Part shown: positions 1 to 8,466 of the stretch, piece after piece
How positions within the stretch are numbered: position 1 is the first letter of the stretch
Layout of the letters: the number at the start of each line of letters is the position of its first letter
Notes under the pieces: model-generated
What the model was told of the DNA's origin: nothing
Databases searched by the model: none
What the model saw: the letters and a program-made list of their open reading frames with translations, nothing else
Assembly: GCA_965221635.1 (NCBI GenBank)
Contig: OZ244902.1
Location: 62,001 to 126,000, forward strand
Direction of reading: 5' to 3'
DNA: 64,000 nt
Source of the DNA: JAAXHB01 sp965221635
GTDB taxonomy: Bacteria; Actinomycetota; Acidimicrobiia; Acidimicrobiales; Aldehydirespiratoraceae
Position numbers and translations under genes: made by a program

Positions 1-751
1 TCAGGTGCTCGCTCAAGTCGGCTTCGTTCACCAGCCCGCCGATCACCAAACCCGTGGCGAACAGGAAAACGATCACGCCGACCGAGGCCAGGGCACGCCG
101 GTCGGTGAGGCACGCGGCGGCCAAGGCAGCAACCGCGAACGGGGCACACACCGCAACGCCGGCGACGATGATTCGCAGCAGGGTCAGCAGCCAGTTACCG
201 AACCCGTCGGGGCCGGACCCGCCGAAGGTGTGGCCGATCAGCAACACCAGCACCGGGCCGATGGTGATGATGCTCAACGCCAGAGCCACTGCCGCGGTCT
301 TGGAAGCAAGGTAGCTGCCGGTCTGCAGCGGCGTGGAGAGGTACAGCGGCAGCATCCCACTGCGACGGTCGCTCACCAGCACCTCGGGAACCACGATCCC
401 GCAGAACAACAACAGCAGGAGCGCGATCCCCTCCAAATATTCGGAGTAACGCACAAGCGCATCCGGCTCGATCACCGCGGAAAACACCAGCGTTATGCCC
501 ACGACCACCATGGCCGGCACCAACGACAAGGCGATCACCAGCCACGGCAGGATCTTGTGACGGGCGCTGCGGCCCAAACCCAAACACGACCGCAGCGAGA
601 ACACCGTCACCGAACGCATCGAACCCGACAAGCCGAACCGCGGTCCGGTGTAGGCGCGGTAACCCCGATCGAAGATCTGGTCGCCGCCGTCGTTGCCGAC
701 GGGCCCGCCGTTTGGCGTGCTGTTGGTGGTGCCTGCGCCGGGATCGGTCAT
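1..751 (-). CDS. ABC-2 type transporter permease (C-terminus beyond window edge)
   Basis: Read on the minus strand from an ATG at 751. About 250 residues lie in the window and the frame is still open at base 1, so the C-terminal part is missing. A hydrophilic N-terminus of about 60 residues is followed by several long hydrophobic stretches, for example around VIALSLVPAMVVVGIT and IALLLLLFCGIVVPEVL. Between them is the soluble stretch SDRRSGMLPLYLSTPL, which resembles the intracellular loop of ABC-2 permeases. It lies 55 bp downstream of an ABC ATPase gene in the same direction, so the two probably form one exporter. The substrate cannot be told. Family assignment rests on hydrophobic pattern plus neighbour. 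Confidence 0.7.
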   Translation of the reverse strand, partial: MTDPGAGTTNSTPNGGPVGNDGGDQIFDRGYRAYTGPRFGLSGSMRSVTVFSLRSCLGLGRSARHKILPWLVIALSLVPAMVVVGITLVFSAVIEPDALVRYSEYLEGIALLLLLFCGIVVPEVLVSDRRSGMLPLYLSTPLQTGSYLASKTAAVALALSIITIGPVLVLLIGHTFGGSGPDGFGNWLLTLLRIIVAGVAVCAPFAVAALAAACLTDRRALASVGVIVFLFATGLVIGGLVNEADLSEHL

Positions 752-806
752 GACTCGACCCTGTCGAACGGCACGGCGATCGCCGCCGGTGTTGCCCTGT
801 GCTCGG

Positions 807-1736
807 TCACGCTGCTGACCTGTCGAAGAGGTCTTCGAGGCTGCGGCGCCGTCTGCCGAGCCGGTTGATGCGCGCCCCCTCGGCGGCCACGGCGTCTCTT
901 GTGTGGTCACAAAGCGCGTCGAAGTCGGCGCCGGTGATCACCATTCGGGTGGCGTTGCGGTCCACCGTCAAACCCGCGGCCACCAATGCTGCGTGGACGC
1001 CTGCCACGGAGGGCGCCAGATCGCCAAGGTCGGACAACTCCAACATCAAGCCTTCGTCGTCGCCAACCAGGTCGGCAATGGCGCCGCCTGCCACCATCGT
1101 GCCGGCGTCGAGCACCACCACGTTGTCACACACTCGCTCCACCTCTCCGAGCTGATGCGACGACAACAGCACGTCCATGGAGAAGTCCTCGGCTATCTGG
1201 CGGATCAGTGCCAGCATTTCGGTGCGCTGCACCGGATCGAGGCCGTCGGTGGGTTCATCCAGCAGCACCAGACTCGGATCGGAGGCCACGGCCTGAGCGA
1301 GCTTCACCCGCTGGCGCTGCCCGGTGGACATGGTGCCCAACGTGCGGAAGCGCTCCTCACCGAGGCCCACCAGCCACAACACGTCCGAGGCTCTGGTGCG
1401 GGCCTCGCCGCGCGGCAGGCCACGAACTTCGGCCATGTGGCGCACGAAGTCCACGGCTCGCATGTCGTCGGGCAACACGTTGCGCTCGGGCGCGAACCCC
1501 AGCAAGGCCCGCAACTCGGCCCCCGCGGCGAAAGGGTCACGGCCCAGCACGTTCAGCGACCCGGAGGTGGGTCTGCGCAAGCCCAGGATTGCGTTCATCA
1601 AAGTCGTCTTGCCTGCGCCGTTCGCGCCCACGAGGCCGGTCACGCCCGGCGCGATGCCGGCAGTCACGTCGTTGAGCGCAACCGTGTGCCCGAAGCGTTG
1701 AGTGAGCGACATGGTCGCCACCACGGGATCGCTCAC
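807..1736 (-). CDS. ABC transporter ATP-binding protein (ABC-2 exporter type)
   Basis: 309 residues from a GTG start with a purine-rich stretch just upstream; an ATG at 1712 (residue 9) is an alternative. All nucleotide-binding motifs are present: Walker A GANGAGKTT near residue 38, signature STGQRQRVKL, Walker B LVLLDEPTDGLD, and the switch histidine in SSHQLGEVER. The C-terminal 90 residues form the regulatory-type extension common in exporters of the CcmA/NatA group. It energises the membrane partner encoded 55 bp downstream (1-751). The gene follows two FtsX-like permeases at 93 bp spacing on the same strand, so cotranscription with them is possible. Confidence 0.9.
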   Translation of the reverse strand: MSDPVVATMSLTQRFGHTVALNDVTAGIAPGVTGLVGANGAGKTTLMNAILGLRRPTSGSLNVLGRDPFAAGAELRALLGFAPERNVLPDDMRAVDFVRHMAEVRGLPRGEARTRASDVLWLVGLGEERFRTLGTMSTGQRQRVKLAQAVASDPSLVLLDEPTDGLDPVQRTEMLALIRQIAEDFSMDVLLSSHQLGEVERVCDNVVVLDAGTMVAGGAIADLVGDDEGLMLELSDLGDLAPSVAGVHAALVAAGLTVDRNATRMVITGADFDALCDHTRDAVAAEGARINRLGRRRRSLEDLFDRSAA

Positions 1737-1829
1737 GGCGCCCCTACTCCCGGCTTGCGCATACTGCGTTCAACATAATGCGAGTTCCGCCGCCTGGTGG
1801 GCATCACTGGTGGGCATTGCTGGTGGGCA

Positions 1830-4415
1830 TCACAGGTGGGCGATGGCGTTGAGGATGTTCATCCGACCGGCCCGACGAGCGGGGAAGATGGCCGCCACAA
1901 GCCCGGCCACTCCGGCCAGGATCACGTACACCAACAGCGTGACCACCGGGATGGCCACGTCGTCCACGAAAGTGTCGGGAATGGCGATGGTGGCCGCCAC
2001 CCCGAACACGGTGCCCACGACCACTCCGAGCAGCCCGCCGAAGGTGGCCACGATGATCGCCTCCCAGCGGATCGATCGGCGCATCTGGCGGCGTGACATT
2101 CCAACCGCTCGCAGCAAGCCGATCTCGTGGGTGCGTTCGAACACCGACAGCGCAAGCGTGTTGTAAATGCCAAGCAGGGCCATGCCCAGCGACAACCCCA
2201 GGAACACGTTGATCACCAACAAGAACGAGTTGATCTGTTCCTGCTGGGCTTCCTGGAACTCGGCCCGGTTCTCGGCGTTCACGGTGGGGTAACCATCCAA
2301 CACGGTGTCGATCGCTGTGCGGCTCGAAGCCAGCAAAGCGGACCGGTCGGCGTCGGACAGGTCGTCGGACATGCCGGAAATGGTGAGGCTGGCGAAGATC
2401 AGGTCGTCTCGCGAGAAGTGCGCGTCCCACAACTCGGCGTCGATCAGCCAGTTGCCGAACAGGGCCGAGTCGGCGTACACCGCGTTCACGGTGAGCGTTT
2501 CGGTCTCGCCGTCGGGGAACGCCATTTCGAGGGTGTCTCCAGGGCCCACGCCGAGGTCGCCGGCGGGGTCCACGTGCAGGGCGACGCTGCGGCGCGGATC
2601 ACCGGCGGAGAGGCTGCCGAGCACCACGTCGCCGTCCATGTGGTCGCCGACCTTGTCCAGCTCGGCCACGAACACGTCCTTGGTGGAGCCGTTCACCTGC
2701 ACCGCGCCCGGGCCCCACCGGTAGCGCACCACGCTGTCGATCTCGTCGAGGGCGTCGAGTTCGTCGGCCACCACCGCGGGGAAACCGGCGTTGGGGTTGA
2801 AGCCGGCCTGGGTCGGCCGCACGAAGTAGTCGGCTTCCACGGCGTCGTCAAGGATCCGCAGGAACGTTTTCTCAAGCGACGCGCCCACAACGGTGGTGAG
2901 CCCCACCAACGCCAAACCGATCATCAGGGCCCCGGCGGTGGAAGCGGTGCGCCGCGGGTGGCGCACGGCGTTGTCGCGGGCCAACCGCCCAGGCAGGCGC
3001 ATCGCCTTCACCAGCGGACGGCCCAGCAGCCCCGCCACGGGCCGGGCGAAAGCGGGGCTCAAAATGTTGATTCCCACAAAGGTCAGCAGTGCCCCGAGCC
3101 CGAGCAGCATCAGCGTGGACGCCGTGCCCCCGGCGCCGGTGAACATGCCGACACCGAGGCACACCAAGCCCACCGCGGTCACCACCGCGCCGGTGACGAG
3201 GCGACGCCGCAAGCCGGTCTCGGTGAGGCTTTGGGTGACAGCCAGTGCCGCCATCGGAGAGATGCGCTGAGCCCGAATCGCCGGGCCGAGCGACGACACC
3301 AGCGTGACGCCGAGGCCCACGATCACCGCCAGGATCACCGTGAAGGGGCGAAGGCTGAGCGGCCCCGACGGCAAGCCGAAACCCAACTGGGTGAGCAGCC
3401 AGCGCAACCCGAGGCTCAACAGCACCCCCAAGCCGATGCCGATCGCCGTGCTCAACGCCCCCAATATGGCGGACTGCCCGAGCACCGATCCCATCACCTG
3501 GCGGGGAGTGGCGCCAATGGCACGCCACATGCCCAGCTCTCGCACCCGCTGGCCCAACAGGATCTGGAAGGTGTTGTTGATGATGAAGGCGCTCACGAAC
3601 ACCGAGATGAACGCGAACACCAACAGGATCGTGGCGAAAATGGTGATCGCCTCGTTGAAGTCGTCTTGTTGCTCGGCGGCGGCCACTTCCTGGGTGATCA
3701 CCTCGTAGGAATCGCCCACCGCGTCCCGCAGCGCCTCGGCGACGGTCGCGATGTTCGCGCCGGGCGCCACCAGCACTCCGATTTCGAGCACTTCATCCTC
3801 GAAACCGAGGAAGCTCTGTGCGGTGTCCAGATCGAACGCCGACATTGTCTGGCCGACGCTGTTGTTGGTGTCGGGCGAGCCGAAGTTGAACAAACCCACC
3901 AGCTCGAAGGGCTGCGAGTTGACCGGCCCGTTGATGTCGTAGGTCTCGCCGACCACAAGGTCGTTGTCGTCGGCGGTGGTGGCGTCCACCGCGAATTCGT
4001 CGCCGCTTGCGGGCACACGCCCGTCGATGATGAAGAACTGGTTGGGTGAGAAGTTGAAACCCAAAGCGGGCGGCCCGAGCGGCAGGATCGGTTCGCCTTC
4101 ACCGTCGATGATCACCACGTTGAGCGCGGCCACACCGGGGTGGACCTCGTTTACGCCGTCCACGGCGGCCACCGTGTCCACCAGCGAGTCCGGCACTGTC
4201 GGCCGGGTGAAGTCGCTGCCGAATTCCTGCTTCACACGAATGGTGAGGTCGGTGCCTTCGGTGATGTCCTCGGCCAAGTCCGAGAAGGTGGCCCGCAAGC
4301 TGTCGGTGAGCACGAACGAGCTCACCACGAACATCACCCCGAGCACCACCAGCACCATGGTGAGCCCGTAGCGGATCTTCTTTTCCAGCAGATGCCGGAC
4401 GGTGAGCTTCAGCAA
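1830..4415 (-). CDS. Large FtsX-like ABC permease (second of a pair)
   Basis: 861 residues from a TTG start, supported by GGAG about 8 nt upstream. The N-terminal membrane helix is followed by an extracytoplasmic MacB-type periplasmic core domain (residues about 40-240). Then come three helices of a first FtsX domain containing the VRELGMWRAIGATPRQVM cytoplasmic motif, further helices, a second outer domain (about 510-730) and a second FtsX domain with the matching ELGLLRAVGMSRRQMRR-type motif. This duplicated architecture of about 850 residues is typical of MacB/FtsX-family permeases that act with LolD-like ATPases, moving lipoproteins or peptides or transmitting force to wall enzymes. Its sister gene and a LolD-like ATPase lie just upstream. 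Substrate unknown. Confidence 0.85.
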   Translation of the reverse strand: MLKLTVRHLLEKKIRYGLTMVLVVLGVMFVVSSFVLTDSLRATFSDLAEDITEGTDLTIRVKQEFGSDFTRPTVPDSLVDTVAAVDGVNEVHPGVAALNVVIIDGEGEPILPLGPPALGFNFSPNQFFIIDGRVPASGDEFAVDATTADDNDLVVGETYDINGPVNSQPFELVGLFNFGSPDTNNSVGQTMSAFDLDTAQSFLGFEDEVLEIGVLVAPGANIATVAEALRDAVGDSYEVITQEVAAAEQQDDFNEAITIFATILLVFAFISVFVSAFIINNTFQILLGQRVRELGMWRAIGATPRQVMGSVLGQSAILGALSTAIGIGLGVLLSLGLRWLLTQLGFGLPSGPLSLRPFTVILAVIVGLGVTLVSSLGPAIRAQRISPMAALAVTQSLTETGLRRRLVTGAVVTAVGLVCLGVGMFTGAGGTASTLMLLGLGALLTFVGINILSPAFARPVAGLLGRPLVKAMRLPGRLARDNAVRHPRRTASTAGALMIGLALVGLTTVVGASLEKTFLRILDDAVEADYFVRPTQAGFNPNAGFPAVVADELDALDEIDSVVRYRWGPGAVQVNGSTKDVFVAELDKVGDHMDGDVVLGSLSAGDPRRSVALHVDPAGDLGVGPGDTLEMAFPDGETETLTVNAVYADSALFGNWLIDAELWDAHFSRDDLIFASLTISGMSDDLSDADRSALLASSRTAIDTVLDGYPTVNAENRAEFQEAQQEQINSFLLVINVFLGLSLGMALLGIYNTLALSVFERTHEIGLLRAVGMSRRQMRRSIRWEAIIVATFGGLLGVVVGTVFGVAATIAIPDTFVDDVAIPVVTLLVYVILAGVAGLVAAIFPARRAGRMNILNAIAHL

Positions 4416-4503
4416 GGGATTCTCCGGGTTGGTTCAGGAACGCTTCAACAGCGGGGCGCGGGTGGGCGACCACCGGCCTCGGCGGACGCGCTGCGGGGGT
4501 CGA

Positions 4504-7092
4504 TCATTCGTAGGAGATCGCTTCGAGCACGTTCATGCGGCTCGCCCGGTAGGAGGGCAACATCGCCGCAACCAGGCCGAACACCACCGCGAGCACCGCG
4601 AACAGCACCAGCATCAGCACCGGGATCGATACCAGGCCGATGATCTCAGACGGTATGGCCACAGCGGTTGCCACCCCGAAACCCACTCCCAGCACCAGGC
4701 CCAGCAAGGCGCCGTAGAGGGCCACGGTGGCGGACTCCCAGCGGATCATTCGCCGAAGCTGACGGCGTGTCATGCCAACGGCGCGCAGCAGGCCGATCTC
4801 GCGGGTGCGTTCGAACACGGACAAGGTGAGCGTGTTGAGGATGCCCACCAAGGCGATCACCAGTGAGAATCCCAGGAACACGTTCACCAGTATCAGCACC
4901 GTGTTGATGTTGGATTCGGCGGTGGCCTGGAACTCCTGGCGGTCCTCCAGGGTGGCTTGCGGGTAGTCGGCCAGCACTTCGTCCACCGCGGCGCGTGCAG
5001 CTTCGGCGTCCGCGAAGCGATCCGATGCGCGCACCGACACGGCATTGTCGGCCGCTGAGGTGGCCACCGTGGCGTACAGCGCCTGATCGATGATCCAGTC
5101 ACCGAAAAACGATCTGCGTTCGTAGATGGCGTCCACCGTCACGGTCAGCTCCGCTCCCCCGGTGAAGCGCAGGATGGCCGTGTCGCCCAAGTCCAAACCT
5201 GCATCCGCCGCCGCGTCGGAGTTCACGTACATCGCCGACTGCAGGTTCGATCCCCCAAACGAGCCCGACACCACATCGAGGTTGGACACCGCTTCCAGCG
5301 CGGCCAGATCGGCGACCGTCACCGTGGTTTGGATTTCGGTGGCGGCACCCGCGGATGGCTCGGCCGGGGTGATCCGAACCAGGTCGGAATCGAACGCCAC
5401 CACCGCGCCCACGTCTGCTTGGCGCAGGTCTTCGGCCAGGGTCTTCGGCAGCCCGGCCTGCGTTCCCTCCGAGATCACGAAGTCCGCGGTGACGGCGGTT
5501 TCGAGTTGCTCACGGAAAGAGTCCTTCAGGGACTGGCCCACCACCGAAACCATCGCGGTGAGAGCCAAACCGATGGTGAGAGCCACCGCGGTGGCCGCGG
5601 TGCGGCGTGGGCTGCGCACTGCGTTTTGACGGGCCAGCTTGCCCGAAACACGAAATATCTTCGGCAACGGCCGGGCCATCACCGACACCACCGGCCTGGC
5701 GATCAGCGGGCTCAGCACCGACACTGCGATGAACACGATCGCCGCTCCGGCGCCGAGCAGGCTGAGTTGCACGGTGACGCTGTCAAAATCGGCGAAGAGT
5801 CCCTGTGCGGTGAGGATCATTCCCAACGCCGCGAGCAGGGCTCCGAGCACCGGGCGCACCCAGCGACGCTGCGACCCTTCCACCAACGCGGCGTCGCCTT
5901 GCAAACCGGCCACCGGCGAGATTCGGGACGCCTTGATCGCGGGCACCAGTGACGCCGCCACCGTGATCCCCACGCCCACCAGCAGCGCGTAGGCCACGGT
6001 GGTTGCGCTGAGTGGCAGCGGCCCGTCGGGCAGTCCCGCGCCCAGCACCGAGAACAGCCCGCGAATGCCGAGCGCTCCGAGCATGCCCAGGCCGATGCCG
6101 GCAACCGAAGTGACCAGTCCGATCATCACCGACTCCAAAAGCACCGACCGGCGCACCTGAGCGGGCGTGGCCCCGAGCGAGCGCAGCATGGCCAACTCCC
6201 GCACCCGCTGACCCAGCACGATGTTGAACGTGTTGGAAACGATGAACGCGCTCACGAACAGCACGATGCCCGCGAACACCAACAAGATCGTTTGGAACAC
6301 TCCGATGAAGCTCTCGAACGCGTCGCTGAACTCCTCGGTGAGTTCCTCGGCGGTCACCACCTCGGCGCCTGCGGGAAGCACCGCCTCTATGCGGTTGCGC
6401 ACCTGTTCGATGTTCGCGCCCGGCTCGGCCCGGATCGATATCTGGTTGAACTCCCCGGGATAGCCCAGCACCTGCTGGGCGGTTGGGGTGTCGAAGATCG
6501 AGAACACGGCGCCCACGCCGGCGTTGTCGGGGAATCCGAACTGCATGGCGCCCACCAGGGTGAACGTGCCGGGCCCGGTTGGGGTGACCAGCTGGTACTG
6601 GCGGCCGAGCTCGAAGTTGCGGTTCTCGTAGATGTCGATGCTTATGGCGAACTCGTCGGGCCCCACCGGGCGTTCGCCTTCGATCAGGAACCACTGCGAG
6701 ATGGTTTCGTCCTCTGTCCAGTTGCTGCCCGCCACCGGGCCTCCACCCACCGGGGTGACCGGATCGCCGTTGCCGTCGATGGGGATCACGCCGTTCACGA
6801 AGAAGCCGCCCTCGGCCACTTCCACTCCCTGCACGGCCCGGATGTCGTCCACCAGATCCTCCGGCACCGACGGTGCGACCGCGTCGGTGATGTCACCAAA
6901 GGTCAGCTCGCCTCGCACGGTGAGGTCGGTGCCCTCGTTGATGTCCGACGAGAGCTGATCGAACGTGGCCCGAAGCGAGTCGGCCACCACGAAAGCGGAC
7001 ACCACGAAGGTCACTCCCACCAGCACCGTTCCCGCGGTGAGAGCGAACCGGATCTTGTTGGCCAGCACGGCCTTGAGCGCGAGGCGAAGCAT
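4504..7092 (-). CDS. Large FtsX-like ABC permease (first of a pair)
   Basis: 862 residues. The ATG at 7092 is preferred over a TTG one codon upstream because AAGG lies 7 nt before it. The layout matches its downstream neighbour: N-terminal helix, MacB-type outer domain, FtsX helices with VRELAMLRSLGATPAQVRR, a second outer domain and a C-terminal FtsX domain with IGLLRAVGMTRRQLRR. The two permeases are clearly paralogous and could form a heterodimer energised by the ATPase at 7154-7954. The gap to the ATPase gene is 61 bp and to the next permease 88 bp, consistent with one operon. Function is inferred from family only. Confidence 0.86.
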   Translation of the reverse strand: MLRLALKAVLANKIRFALTAGTVLVGVTFVVSAFVVADSLRATFDQLSSDINEGTDLTVRGELTFGDITDAVAPSVPEDLVDDIRAVQGVEVAEGGFFVNGVIPIDGNGDPVTPVGGGPVAGSNWTEDETISQWFLIEGERPVGPDEFAISIDIYENRNFELGRQYQLVTPTGPGTFTLVGAMQFGFPDNAGVGAVFSIFDTPTAQQVLGYPGEFNQISIRAEPGANIEQVRNRIEAVLPAGAEVVTAEELTEEFSDAFESFIGVFQTILLVFAGIVLFVSAFIVSNTFNIVLGQRVRELAMLRSLGATPAQVRRSVLLESVMIGLVTSVAGIGLGMLGALGIRGLFSVLGAGLPDGPLPLSATTVAYALLVGVGITVAASLVPAIKASRISPVAGLQGDAALVEGSQRRWVRPVLGALLAALGMILTAQGLFADFDSVTVQLSLLGAGAAIVFIAVSVLSPLIARPVVSVMARPLPKIFRVSGKLARQNAVRSPRRTAATAVALTIGLALTAMVSVVGQSLKDSFREQLETAVTADFVISEGTQAGLPKTLAEDLRQADVGAVVAFDSDLVRITPAEPSAGAATEIQTTVTVADLAALEAVSNLDVVSGSFGGSNLQSAMYVNSDAAADAGLDLGDTAILRFTGGAELTVTVDAIYERRSFFGDWIIDQALYATVATSAADNAVSVRASDRFADAEAARAAVDEVLADYPQATLEDRQEFQATAESNINTVLILVNVFLGFSLVIALVGILNTLTLSVFERTREIGLLRAVGMTRRQLRRMIRWESATVALYGALLGLVLGVGFGVATAVAIPSEIIGLVSIPVLMLVLFAVLAVVFGLVAAMLPSYRASRMNVLEAISYE

Positions 7093-7153
7093 CAATACAC
7101 CTTGGAATTAGTTCGACTTGACAGGTTCTGCAGGTTGGAGCGCTGCGTTCGGC

Positions 7154-7954
7154 TCAGGCGCCGAGGGTGTTCATGTGCGAGCGGATCTTGTCCGGTGTGG
7201 GATCAGCGAGTTCGTCCACGATCTTGCCGTCAACCAGGAACACCACCCGATTGGCATACGAGGCAGCGACCGGGTCGTGGGTGACCATCACGATGGTTTG
7301 TGACATGTCGGTGACGGCACTGGACATGAAAGACAGGATCTCGCCGCCGGTGTTGGAGTCCACGTTGCCGGTGGGCTCGTCCGCAAAGATGATGTCGGGA
7401 CGACCGGCAAGGGCCCGGGCCACGGCCACTCGCTGTTGCTGACCGCCGGAGAGCTCGTTGGGCCGGTGGGTCACACGGTCGCCGAGGCCGGTGATGTTGA
7501 TCACCTCGTCGATCCAGTCCTTGTCTCCGTCACGGCCCGCGAGGTCAAGGGGCAGGGTGATGTTCTCCCGGGCGGTGAGGGTGGGCACCAGGTTGTACGC
7601 CTGGAACACGAACCCCACGTGGTCGCGGCGCTGAAGTGTGAGGTCTCGCTCGGACAGGGTTGTGAGGTCGGTGTCGCCGATGAACACCTGCCCGGAGGTG
7701 AGCCGGTCGAGTCCCGCCATGCAGTGCATCAGCGTGGACTTGCCCGAACCCGAAGGGCCCATGATCGCGGTGAAGCGGGCCTTGTCGAACACCACCTCGA
7801 TGGCGTCGAGCGCTCGCACCTCGGTGTCGCCCGAGCCGTAGATCTTCGAGGCGGCCACCGCGCACGCAGCCGAGCCCGGGTAGGGCGACACGGCTGGGGC
7901 GCCGTTTGGGCCTTTGGGGCTTGCGGGAGGTTCAAGGGTGGTGGTGTTGGTCAT
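7154..7954 (-). CDS. LolD/MacB-type ABC transporter ATP-binding protein
   Basis: 266 residues from the ATG at 7954, chosen because AAGGAG lies 6 nt upstream; longer in-frame starts read into low-complexity sequence. Walker A GPSGSGKST at about residues 66-74, Q-loop FVFQAYNLVPTLT, signature LSGGQQQRVAVARAL, Walker B IIFADEPTGNVD and switch His in MVTHDP are all intact. The proline-rich N-terminal 30 residues are unusual and probably disordered. This is the first gene of the run with the two FtsX permeases and should energise them. The ATPase group (LolD, MacB, FtsE) is clear; the cargo is not. Confidence 0.9.
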   Translation of the reverse strand: MTNTTTLEPPASPKGPNGAPAVSPYPGSAACAVAASKIYGSGDTEVRALDAIEVVFDKARFTAIMGPSGSGKSTLMHCMAGLDRLTSGQVFIGDTDLTTLSERDLTLQRRDHVGFVFQAYNLVPTLTARENITLPLDLAGRDGDKDWIDEVINITGLGDRVTHRPNELSGGQQQRVAVARALAGRPDIIFADEPTGNVDSNTGGEILSFMSSAVTDMSQTIVMVTHDPVAASYANRVVFLVDGKIVDELADPTPDKIRSHMNTLGA

Positions 7955-8466
7955 CGGGTCTCCTTGGTGCAGTGTTCGTGCAGTGTTCCGAATCGGATTT
8001 GATGGACGGTCCGGGTGGTGAGTGAACCGTGGTTGGATCTGGTCGGGCGGTTCGGGATCGGGGTTCGGTGTTGGGCGGTTGGGGCGGTTGGGGCGTTGGG
8101 CGGTTCGACACCTACCCACGTTCCGCAAGACATTTGTAAGAGAACTTGATCCTGGGTTGGGGTGCCGGTGTTGGATCGGGTTGGGGTTCGGGTTGGGATG
8201 CCACGGTCAACTCGGTTTCGGCCGGCGAGGGTTGTGCCTGGTCACCGATGGCCTCCGGGCAAGGGACTCCAATTGAGAACCCCACCACAGTTGCCACAGT
8301 CACCAACCCGAGCAGGTCGGTTGTTTCATGTAATTTGAATGGTTTCCGTTCGGGTTGTTTCAGGGGCGTGCGCCTGTTCGGACGCCGGCAGAAGCCTAAG
8401 GCTCAATCGAAGAGTCGCGGCATCAACAGCATGTGCCGACAGGGCCTGCTGACAGCGCACCCAGGG
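7955..8466. other. Intergenic leader region, G-rich, no gene seen
   Basis: About 510 bp separates the LolD-like ATPase start from the stop of the Lhr gene; both genes are on the minus strand. I see no convincing coding frame. The plus strand is built from repeated GGTTGGG/GGTTCGGG words (8035-8105 and 8153-8205), ending in a less GC-rich part (8320-8345) that could hold the operon promoter. A separate entry marks the four-G-run motif. Confidence 0.5.
8073..8100 (+). other. Four-G-run motif, possible G-quadruplex
   Basis: On the plus strand four G runs of 3-4 bases (starting at 8073, 8081, 8090 and 8098) are separated by loops of 4-5 bases (CGGTT, CGGTT, CGTT). This fits the usual G-quadruplex pattern. 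It lies 120-150 bp upstream of the LolD-like ATPase start, on the template strand for that operon. Any regulatory role is inference. Confidence 0.4.

Noticed and set aside
2127..4049. Long plus-strand open frame of 640 codons
   Set aside because: Lies antisense to the FtsX permease; His/Arg/Gln-rich without domain features, as expected in high-GC antisense frames.
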